In this document: positions 34,074 to 44,000 of the stretch, one piece after another
Position numbering within the stretch: position 1 is the stretch's first letter
How the letters are laid out: each line of letters opens with the position of its first letter
DNA from: Cryptomeria japonica
Taxonomy: Eukaryota > Streptophyta > Pinopsida > Cupressales > Cupressaceae
DNA: 64,000 nucleotides
Assembly (NCBI RefSeq): GCF_030272615.1
Contig: NC_081405.1
Span: 646,600,920 to 646,664,919 of the forward strand
Reading direction: 5' to 3'
The notes under the pieces: model-generated
The model's database searches: none
What the model was told of the DNA's origin: nothing
What the model saw: the letters and a program-made list of their open reading frames with translations, nothing else
Program-made: the position numbers and the translations under genes

Positions 34074-34279
34074 ATTTAGAAGTCGTGTTTGTTGGTAGGA
34101 TAGACTAGGTTGGCATGTAGATTTAATCTCTTTTTTAGGCATAGAATGTATTGTTCCTAAGCTCTTGCTTCCCTTGGTGAAGGGTTTTTATTGGTGTAAT
34201 ACTTTTGTACTCAGTTTCTATAGTAATATAGGCGTTATCCCCACATATAACACTTACCATTAAAAAACAAAAAACAAAA
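34074..34279 (+). other. LINE 3' UTR and A-rich tail
   Basis: Non-coding 3' end of the LINE, finishing in an AAAACAAAAAACAAAAAAAA-like tail directly before the TSD. This 3' boundary fixes the element's orientation as plus. Confidence 0.85.
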
Positions 34280-35586
34280 AAAACAACAATTCTGATATAA
34301 ATACTAGCATCTTCAAAAATGGGCCAACAACACTGAAATGCACACAACTCTCCCAAATCGGCTCCAAAATTCTCACAAACTCAGGCGAACAACTATTAAG
34401 ACCAAGACGAACAAACAACAAGCTCAAACCATCACCAAATTCACCACACATTGATGGAACGCAAACCAAGGCAACTCCAGAAAGGTAGGACCAACTGAGA
34501 ATTTTGGTTTGCTCTAAAAAATTCCAATCAACACCAAATCAAACGCCCTTCCAGAGGAATGATCGCCTCTCCAATACACTTCCGACGAGCCTCTACCCAG
34601 AAGAAACAAACACTCAGGTAGAGATCTATGAACATAAATCCACTTCAGCCACTCCAAACCAACAACACATAAAACTCACCAAAACTCTAAAACTAAAAAT
34701 CCTCATAGCAAAATCCACTCTCAACACACCCACCAGCTAGGTACTATATTGCAAGTACGAAACTGTGCTAGCTAGGAAGCCTCAACTCCGAAGCTCAGTT
34801 TTGCTCTCCATTTCGGCAGCATAACAATGCAAATTCTTTAGATGCTCCAAATGAGAGCCCAAGGCTCTTATTTATAACTTTTTGCTCTCCTAAATTCAAA
34901 TGCAAATGCGCCCAAATACACCCAAATTACATGTTGCTTCATTACACCCCAAGGGCACCCAAACACATTTGAAATATATTAAATAAGTCCCCTCAAGGAT
35001 GGTGTCCCCTTCCCTTAAGCAAGTTCGAATTTTGCCTAGGACAACAACTTGCAAACAAAACATATAGTGATGCTCATGAAATAAGTTTGATTTCTCTTAT
35101 ACCATTGACTTAGGAAAAAATGATAAAATCACTTGAATAAAATAAACTTCTATTTCCCAAAGTCGTCCAAAATATAATAATTAAATATTAACCTTAGAAT
35201 GTAGTGTTAATATTAATAAATCATCTTGCAAGCCAAATACTGCTCAAAACCCAAATGAATTGAGGATTGAAGTGTCGAACCATCCACTAGACTGAACTGA
35301 ATCTTTGAACTGCCCTACTAGAAATAGAACCACTTGAACTGATACTTACTAAAAATAGTAAGTCATGCAATACAGCTCCGAAAAACAATCTTCGCACTTA
35401 GTGACAGAACATGGAAAACTTAGTAAGATAGTATCATCCAAACAGTCAACCCCTAACTTACTAAAAATAGTAAGTTCATGTTGCACCAATGTTTGAAACC
35501 CTACTTCTTCATTCCACATAGCCTATGTGTCCCTGAAATAGGCCAATGGACCACTGGAAGCACATCATTGAGAAGGGGACATTACA
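34280..35586 (-). repeat. gypsy 5' LTR, second part
   Basis: Resumes the LTR after the LINE TSD and matches 2883-4192 to the final ACATTACA. It carries the same palindromic TTACTAAAAATAGTAA motifs (near 35347 and 35459). The open frame at 34504-34740 is the LTR counterpart of 3146-3343, not a gene. Confidence 0.93.
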
Positions 35587-36045
35587 AAATTAAAAACCCA
35601 TTACTAGCTTTGCTTTCCCCAAAATAAAACTCTGATGACAAAATTCTTCATCAAATTTAGGGGCTCTAGAAAATTCAAATGGCATAGTTATGAGATGATG
35701 CCTTTAGTGTTGTGATATGCATGCAATAAACAATAGAAATGGTTTATATTTATATTAATTTCAAAAAAGAAATATTTCTTGATAAAAAATTTAAAATATA
35801 TATTTTAATATTGTTAATTAGAAAAAATAAATAAAAGAAGTAATCTATCTTATATTATTATCTTCTTTTAATAAAAAAACTTTTCATATTATTTCTTTTA
35901 ATATCAAGATTTTTTTAAAAGTTTCTCAAAAGAAAAAGAAAAAAGTATCGAATAAAGAAAGTATTAGATTCTAATTCTTCTCTACTTTTTTTCAAGATTA
36001 CTTTTTAAAAATAAAAATAAAAAATATTTTAGTATTATTAATTAT
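35587..36045. other. AT-rich DNA without a gene
   Basis: Poly-A/T-rich sequence flanking the gypsy element. Nothing recognisable. Confidence 0.5.
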
Positions 36046-37163
36046 AAAAAAATGCATAAAACAAACTGCTGTAAGGACCTTTTGTGGAATAATACCATCC
36101 CAGTGTGTAATGTTAAAACTAGCGTTATTTATAAGACCCTAACTTATGATGAATCAATAATTTCCTATGCTAACAAGTTGTGGTTTGCAGATTTTACAGT
36201 TAAACAGTGGCAGAAGGTGTTCAATAGGCTCTGGAGTAGACCTGTTGCTCCTAAGGAAAAATGTTTTAAATGGCTGCTGGTTTTAAACAGGTTACCAATC
36301 AGAAAAGATCATAACAACAATGACATCTGTAACATTTGTAGGGTTCCTGAATCAATTAGACATATTTTTTTTGAGTGTAGCATTGCTAAAGAAATCTGGT
36401 TATTATTTGGTATTCAATTTCCTGCTCAATTTAATTTTTTAGATGTTATAATTGGATACATTAAAGATCTAAAAAAGGACACTAACCTTTTCTGGTATGT
36501 TCTTACATCTGAGATTTTATGGCACATTTGGAAATTAAGAAATGAAGATAAATTTCAGGGCTCAAGTAGGGCCCTTACTGAGTCTTTTCGTGGACTCACC
36601 CTTCATCGAATTCTCTTGCAGGTAGTAGTAACAATGAATGTGGAAAAGAACAAATTCTTCAGATTCGTAAAGGATAGAAATGCAAGGATGTTCCTTCATG
36701 AGATGGAGAATGGGTATAAATGGAAAAAGACACTCAAAGGGAAGAAAGAAGTGGACTTGGCTTTGGAGACCCTGCAAGCAGAGGTAGCCAGAGCGAGAGA
36801 CCCTATTAGAGACCAGATCCAGATTCTTATAGAGCTCCTTGATAGAAAACAAGCCATTTGGATGGAGGGCCCCAGGGGTTGGACCGCATGGATGGAAGCT
36901 CCGCAGGACCAAATCCTTCAAGGATAAGTGACATGGATGGATGCACCCTTTTGTACCTCATGGATGGTTGCTCCATTTTTGGCATAAATACTGTTGTACT
37001 ATATTTATAAACTTCTATATCTCTATTTATATTTTAGGTAAAACTGTTAAACTGGTGATGGTTGGACCTGCTGTCGAGACTGAGATATACTGGTGAATCT
37101 GTAATTGTTTTTTTTGTAATAGTCTTATCCCCTTATATGCAATAAAAAAAAAAATGCATAAAA
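36046..37163 (+). mobile_element. second LINE, 5'-truncated, with 16-bp TSD
   Basis: AAAAAAATGCATAAAA at 36046-36061 and 37148-37163 brackets a 1.09-kb insertion that ends in an A run after ...CCCCTTATATGCAATAAAAA. It starts inside the coding region, so it is 5' truncated. It differs in sequence from the LINE at 9673. Confidence 0.9.
36062..36927 (+). pseudogene. LINE fragment with zf-RVT domain
   Basis: About 288 open codons. A zf-RVT domain is clear: LWSRPVAPKEKCFKWLLVLNRLPIRKD, then NDICNICRVPESIRHIFFECSIAKEIW, and ILWHIWKLRNEDKF. Unlike the LINE at 9673 it has no RNase H after this but a charged, coiled-looking tail (KKEVDLALETLQAEVARARD) and two GW/WM-rich repeats (WMEGPRGWTAWMEAP). The frame has no stop until 36927. 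The N-terminal endonuclease and RT are missing. Confidence 0.85.
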
Positions 37164-37903
37164 GAAAAAATAAATATTTTATTATTACCTTCTTTTGATA
37201 AGAAAATATTTTAATATTAATATATATTTTTTAAGTTTCTAAAAAGAAAAAAGAAAAAAATATTTTAAAAAGAAAGAATTAGCTTTATTTTAATTCTTCT
37301 TCATTTTTTTAAGTATTACTTTTATTAAGTTTAAAATTTATTTTAATTATTTATATTTTTTATGAAATTAAAATATTAATTAAAAATTATTAAAATTAAT
37401 TTAATTCATAATGATTTGTCTTATTAAAAAATTAATTATTGTTGTTTTGTTTTTGGATTGGACTATGTGTGCTTTTTAATCCAATCTAAAAACAACAACC
37501 ATTAAGGATTGTGGAAAATAATTTTTCTTAAATTTGATAAAAACATCTTTTATGTTATCTTCTTTTATTAGATATTCTATCTTGTTTTTAATTTATCTTT
37601 CTTCTTTTAAGAATTAATTTTTATTAAGGTAAATTTTTATTTTAATTATTTATTTCTTCTTATGGAATTACAAATAATAATTAAAAGATATTAGAATTAA
37701 TTTAGTTTATAATTTTTGTCATAAAATAATCATATATAAATTTTGTTTTAATATATATTTTAAAATAAATTTCAACTTAAAACTTAAATTAAAATTTTAA
37801 AGTGAGAGAGTAAGAGAGATAGAAACACACTTTTGATTACTCGTTTCATGCCAATAATTTAAGGATAGCATGCGTCCTTGGTTCAACTTATGCTTAAGGT
37901 AGC
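37164..37903. other. AT-rich DNA without a gene
   Basis: Low-complexity AT-rich sequence with several CTTTTAATAAG-like pieces. No coding potential or RNA gene seen. Confidence 0.5.
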
Positions 37904-38580
37904 ATGCCATTTGATTATTATATCCATATCTATCGCTGTCACCTATCTATATCTCACCAACCCTCCCTATATCTCTCTTACCCATCTATCATTCCCACTA
38001 TAACTATCTCTCTATCTCTCCCCTTTCTATTTATTTATATATATTTATCCTTCTCTATATCTATCTCCATATCTCTCAAACTCACACACACATTCCCTAT
38101 TTCTCCTTCTCTATCTCTATCTCTATATCTCTCTCACTCACATAGAATCACATTCCCTATTTCTCCCTCCCTATCTCCATCTCTTTCTTATACATACGTC
38201 TCCCTTCAATATCCTACTCTCTTTATATCCCTCTCTACTGCTATATCTCTCCATCTCTGTCTCTATATCAATTCCTGTCTATATATCTATCAGTCTATCT
38301 TTACCTTTCTGTCTCTCCCCCCCCCCCCCCCCTCTCTGTCTCACTCTATCTGTTCCTCTCTTCCATCTCTATCTGTTCCTCTCTCTCCCCTCTCTTTATC
38401 TCTCCATATCTCTCTCATCTCCATCTCCATCTCCATCTCCATCTCCATCTCTATTCATATCTCTATTTTCTTCTCTATCTCTATCCCTTTACCAATCTTT
38501 CTCTCGCTCTTCCCCCTTCTATCTCTCCCTGTTTCTAGCCCCATCTCCACCTCTCTATTACTATCAACCTATTGCAAACA
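37904..38580. repeat. CT-rich low-complexity block, copy B
   Basis: TCTCTATCTC-type sequence like 119-1020, with a C16-like run at 38315-38332 and a (CTCCAT)n run near 38418-38450. The long plus-strand frame (243 codons) is Ser/Leu/Ile simple sequence, not a protein. Confidence 0.9.
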
Positions 38581-38850
38581 TAACATGAGCATGTTGGTAA
38601 TGAAATTTGATTATCTTCTCGATTCAAAGGTTTAATTTCAATTATGATTGGATCCTTGTAAGTGGATGAATAATTGATTCGAATCAGTTACTTCTCCATT
38701 GAGACCTTGGTTGCATAAACAACAACACGACTTACCAATTGACCCCATGTACTACACAAAATTAAAAAAAAAAATAGACTACATTTATCCTTAATTGACT
38801 TTCCATACCTCTTCAACATACCCATCACACACCAAAATTTAATTACTAGT
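38581..38850 (+). repeat. dispersed repeat flank shared with 1011-1290
   Basis: Near-identical runs with 1011-1290 in the same order and orientation, including ATGATTGGATCCTTGTAAGTGGATG and TACTACACAAA. The two copies lie on opposite sides of the nested stack. Confidence 0.75.
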
Positions 38851-40886
38851 TATACCAATTTAAAAATAAAAAAATATTTAAAACACTTATTGAACAATCT
38901 ACATAAATCTCTAGAAAGTAATGTAATGAATAACCTTCTAGAATATCACATACTTCTCCAATCCAAACACGATCTAAATATAATAAATACTATACAAACC
39001 ATTTATATTGGTGAAATAGATTCTTTTATCCACCACATAAATTTATAAATTTTACTTAGGCTTAAACAAAAATTCTTGTTCTTAAAAGAACGCAAAGTCT
39101 TTTTCAAAAATCCCAGTTTTTCTGTAACATACGCAACTCCCTCGTGCCGCTTTAGACGAGATAAATTTTTAAAATTTAAAAATCTAAATTATTAATACGA
39201 AAATCTTAACCAATCATCTACATAAATAAAAAAAAAAAAAAAAAAAGTCTTTATCAATCATCCACATAATTATTGAGGATTATAATATAAAAAATCACCA
39301 TCGCTTTTGGAGAAAAACATCCGTCTCTTAACAGAGAAAGCACAAGCCACGTGTTATCCGTTTTACGGTCACAGCATAACTTAAATCACATGATTGTTCT
39401 CCAATGACTCACCACAATTATTATTTGTTTTTCAAATCATTTTTTTTGAAAACAACTTTATCTTTAATAATAGAGCTATTTTATAAAAATATTTTAAACA
39501 AATTATTTATAATTTGAACAATTTAATTCATAATCTAATAATAATTATCTAATTGGTTAACATTCAAACTTTGAGAATCATGCAGAAGATTGAGAATCTG
39601 GGTCTTGTGCTGGAATTGAAGGCCATCATGGATGAGGTCAAGAGGCTCAGAACATGGTTGAAGCCAAGGACGCCCAAATGCTGAGGGAACAAACTGGGAT
39701 TCAGAGGAAGAGAAACAGGAGGCCAGAGAGCTCTATAAGTTCCTGTTCACTGATTGGAACAGTGTCAATAAGACTGGTTTTAGTTTGCTGTTAATGAAAC
39801 ATTCAAACTTTTTCAAGTATGATATGAGAGATGAAATCTTTTTAGATTTATTATGTTATTGATTGTAATTGATTTCTTCATTCAAGTGCATTTTGAGTCA
39901 CATTCTATGAATTATCATCGTGAAAGATAACTATTAAAGAAATGCAACAATGAATGTTGATGTAGAAATGTTGAAAATTATGTTAGTATGATATAAAAGA
40001 TGAGATCAAAATTATGTTTTAAATGACTAATAGAATGAATATTTCTAATTCTTAACTTCTTAACTCTAATTAGAAGAAAGATATAAATTCATTCATGATA
40101 TAAACTTCTCCATAAAAAAATATAATTTTATAGATAAACTATAGATATATACACAACTTTCATCATCTTTCAAAGCCATGTTATAAGATCCACATATTAT
40201 ATTGATGGGTGACGGGACAATTCACATATATTAACAATGTGAGAAGCCTTGTTATAAGGTCCACTTTAAACAATGTTATATTCCTCACAACTAGACAGCA
40301 CTAGTTATAGAATATCTTCTACAATTTGAAAAAAAACAAAAAAAAATAGTTATACAACGACATTTTGTATTTGTGGTCAGAGTGCCGTATAAAATCATTT
40401 TCTTTGTTTTGTGTTTCAAGTATGCCAAATTCTGAGAGCAGTTAAAGATCAGAAGGCACATATTCGATAAAATCTTAGATATTGGATAAGGTGCAGGAAA
40501 AACTGCAGCCTTAATCTTTAGCATTTTATGGTAAATAGAAATACCCTACAAGAATCTTCCCTTGAAATCAAAATAGATTGTACAACTACCTCACTTACCT
40601 ACTGGTTAGAATTAGGAGTACAAATCTGGGACAAATCTGTGCCTTATTGGTGCCAAAAGATTTTGACACCACAGTATCAGAAAGAACAAAACCAGGACAG
40701 GCTCCTTCTGTTAGTGTTTTGGCGGGCCCATTTCTCAAGTAATGCTCATTCCACTAAAATTTGATACACCATGTGGACAAATGTAGACATTCACTTGTCT
40801 CATTGAATATCAGGATCGAGGTTCTGATTTATTCTTCCTCTGCCATATTTCAGATATCCTCGTCTCCTCATATCCTTCAATCAGCA
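38851..40886. other. upstream region of the MTP gene
   Basis: AT-rich up to about 39560. 39581-39870 then looks like decayed coding DNA: MQKIENLGLVLELKAIMDEV, and in other frames EAKDAQMLREQTGIQ and QEARELYKFLFTDWNSVNKT, all on the plus strand with frame shifts. I recognise no family. 39880-40886 must hold the MTP promoter and 5' UTR, but I see no clear TATA box or intron boundary. Confidence 0.4.
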
Positions 40887-41061
40887 ATGGTAGATTCCTT
40901 GGAAGAGGGAACTGAGAACCTGCTCAATGGTGATGAGGTTGAGAATGTTGACCTGACAGGCACGGAGAACGCATGGAGGCTCAGCTTCAACAAGATTCCA
41001 AGGCCCGAGAGGGATGATAGGCCTCAGAGACGAATCCATGATTGCTTTAATGTAGTACTCG
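40887..41061 (+). CDS. MTP11: MTP exon 1
   Basis: 58 codons plus one base. Starts [13 protein letters not shown] and ends at ...[17 protein letters not shown]. The N-terminal cytosolic segment is acidic, and the RxIHDC motif is shared by the MTP9/10/11 group. The frame is open for 42 codons before the ATG, but those residues do not look like the family. Confidence 0.9.
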
Positions 41062-44000
41062 GTTTGTGTTTATTTTCATGGCCTTTAGAGTTGTTTTCTT
41101 TAAATCTTTATTTGATTCCTTTCTGAAATCAGCAGACCCATTTGATAGATTTGTATAAACATTCTGTTTCAACAAATCAGACCCACTTATAGATTTTAGA
41201 AATATGTAGCTTCAATAGAAAATAATTTATGAAAGGGATGATAGACCTCAGAGAGGAATCCATGATTGCTTTAATGCCATATCTGGTTTGTTTGCCTTCT
41301 TATTTTTGTGCTTGTTTCGCATTTAATTGTATTCTGTGCTCAAATCACGTAGATTCACTTCCTTGTTTTTAGAAATATGCAGTTTCAATGAGGCAAACCC
41401 ACTTCATCTAGAAACACGCAGTTTCAACGAAGCTGGCCCGTGTATATAGATTTATAGAGTCAATAAATTAGACCCACTTAATAGATTTTTAGAAATACGC
41501 TTCAAATAAAGAGGAATCCATTATTGTTTTCATGTTAACACTTGGTTTATAAGTCTCTCCTTCAATTCCCCTACCACTACATTAAGGATTTTTTTTTCCT
41601 TTGATATTCTTTCAACTTTTATTCTAACTTATGCTGAAATTATGTAGGCCCGATTCTACCGGCTTTAGAAATGTGCAGTTATTATAAAGGAGACTCACTT
41701 CATAGGGTTTTCAGAATATGCAGTATTATTAAAGGAGACTCACTTCATGCAGTTTTCAGAATTCAGAACATGCAGTATTATTAAAGTAGATCCACTTCAT
41801 GGATTTTTCAGAAATGCGGATATTGAACAAAGAGAAATCCAATATTACTTGAATGTATTACTTGATATGTGCTTCTTCATCAATTTGCGTACCGCCACAT
41901 TTTTGTTGCGGGGATGGGAGCCTGGGGGTTTCATTCGTTTTTAGGTTTTTTCTGTGCTGAAATCAATCACGCCCATGTTATAGATTTTTAGAAATACTCA
42001 TTTTCAACTCATCAGGCCCATTTATAGATTTTAAAATATGCAGCTTCAGTAGAAAATAATTCATGAAGGGGATGATAGACCTCAATGAGAAATCCATGGC
42101 TGCTGTATTGCCATATTTGGTTTGTTTTTCGTCTTATTTTGTTTCGAATTTAATTTGTATTTTGTGCTCCAATAATGTAGACTCATTTTCAAGGTTTTTA
42201 GAAATATGTAGTTTCAATAAGGCAGAACCGATTCATCTAGAAACATGCAGTTTCAACGAAGCTGACCCACTTATATAGATTTATAGAGTCAATAGAGCAG
42301 ACCCACTTCATAGATTTTTACAATTTACAGTTTAGAAAAAAGAGGAATCCATGGTTGTTTTCATGTTAACACTTGTTGTATAAGTTTCTCCTTCAACTCC
42401 CTTAAGGATTTTTTTCTTTGATATTCTTTCAACTTTTATTGTAACTTATGTTGAACTTAAGTAGATCCAGTTCTACCGGTTTTAGAAATATGGAGTTATT
42501 ACAAAAGAGACTCACTCATAGGGTTTTCAGAATATGCACTATCATTAAAAATGACCCACTTCATGGATTTTTTAGAAATGCAGAGATTAAACAAAGAGAA
42601 ATCCATGATAGCTTGAATGTAGTATTTGGTATGTGCTTCTTCATCAATTTGTGTACCACCACATTTTTTTGTTGGGGGATGGGGGCTTTGGGGATTTGTT
42701 TCAATTTTAGGTTTATTCTGTGCTGAAATCAACACGCTCATGCCATAGATTTCTTAGATACAGTTAATATATTTTGAGAAATATGTAGTCCAATGAAGCA
42801 GACCCACCTCATAGATTTTTAGTTTTGATAGAGAAGATCACTTCATAGATTTTGAGAAATATGCGCTGAGATTGATTTCGATTGAATTACACCCCTAAAG
42901 TGTTACGAGTACTGAGACCAATGTTGTTATGAATGTTTTTTTTCAAAAGAATGTATTTGGTATCAGATGAATTGTATTTGGGACTCATAAACCAATGCAA
43001 ACCCTCTTGATAGATAAAAAAAGTCTGTTTTTGTGCCACCAGTTTAAATTTTTTTTAAAAAATTAAGCAGGCCAATCAGTCAAATCTCTAGAAACATACT
43101 GTTATTTTGTCATTTTTAATCCAACTAGTATCAGATTTATTCTAGATTTCTTGATATTGTTTGCGAAGAAAGTTATTGCAGCAGACTTTGCTTGTCAGAG
43201 AAGGGATATTGCTGTCTTGAGCTTTAGAACTCATAACTTTAAGCAGACCCACACATACATCTTACAGACGTGTGCATGTACCTGATTGAATAATAGATAA
43301 TATCGTTTTTGACTCAGATTCACGTTAGGTTTCTGAATATTGATTAATCAGAACAATTTCTTATTGGATGAATGATATTGTTGTCATATGCTCTAGGAAT
43401 CATAAGTTTTTTTGGACCCATTTTTGTTGACAGCTTTGGTTAAACACAGTACCTTTTTTCTAGTCCTAGCTTTGTATTGGCTATGATCTAGAACTGCCTG
43501 CTGGTTCATATTATATCTATATTTTTGTTAACTTCAAGTAATATTAAACAAATCATAAATTTGAGTAGATCCACCACATAAATCTATAGAAATGTGCTGT
43601 TCCTTAAGTGTCTTTTCTCTATTGAGTGAGATGTAAAAATGTTCTTTATTAATATTAGTTTTCACATTCATGTTAGCTTTCTGAACATTTCTTTTATCCA
43701 GGAATGGTGTTCATTATTAGAGAAATGATATTCTTGTCACAGACCTTGTAAATCACAAGTTATTTCAGAGTTTATTGTTGATTTTTCACAGCCCTGGTTG
43801 AATGAGCATTAGGAATTTTCAAACGAGCAACAGATGACATCTACCAAACCCAAAGGGTTATTTTGTTCTGTAAGAAAACATGTGGGCTGATCTTTTGCAG
43901 CAGTTTCAGTGATGATAGTGTTATGGGTGTAATTGAGCAGAAACACCTTTATCCTGGTCTGTGAAAGAACATTTGGTTGTTTGATGGGTAGCAATTTCAA

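Larger units (their letters stand above)
9673..34279 (+). mobile_element. 5'-truncated LINE, interrupted by a DNA transposon
   Basis: A plant L1-type non-LTR element that starts abruptly within the C-terminal part of reverse transcriptase (5' truncation) and ends in an A-rich tail (34262-34282) next to the TSD. The two parts are 9673-11860 and 33346-34279, about 3.1 kb together. Between them sits the DNA transposon with the copia element inside it. The coding parts contain several stops. Confidence 0.92.
2319..35586 (-). mobile_element. Ty3/gypsy chromovirus, interrupted by nested insertions
   Basis: The outermost element of the nest, read on the minus strand. Its 3' LTR is 2319-4192. Coding remnants gag-PR-RT-RNaseH-INT-chromodomain occupy 8888 down to 4171, the primer binding site is 9031-9042, and the 5' LTR is split into 9044-9672 and 34280-35586 by a LINE insertion. 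The LTR ends are TGTAATATCCC and GGGACATTACA on the plus strand. Flanks AAATC (2314-2318) and AAATT (35587-35591) fit a 5-bp TSD with one change. The order INT before a C-terminal chromodomain marks a plant chromovirus (Tekay/Del-like is a guess). About 230 aligned LTR bases show roughly 4% substitution, so it is older than the copia element inside it. Many in-frame stops make it non-functional. Confidence 0.93.
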
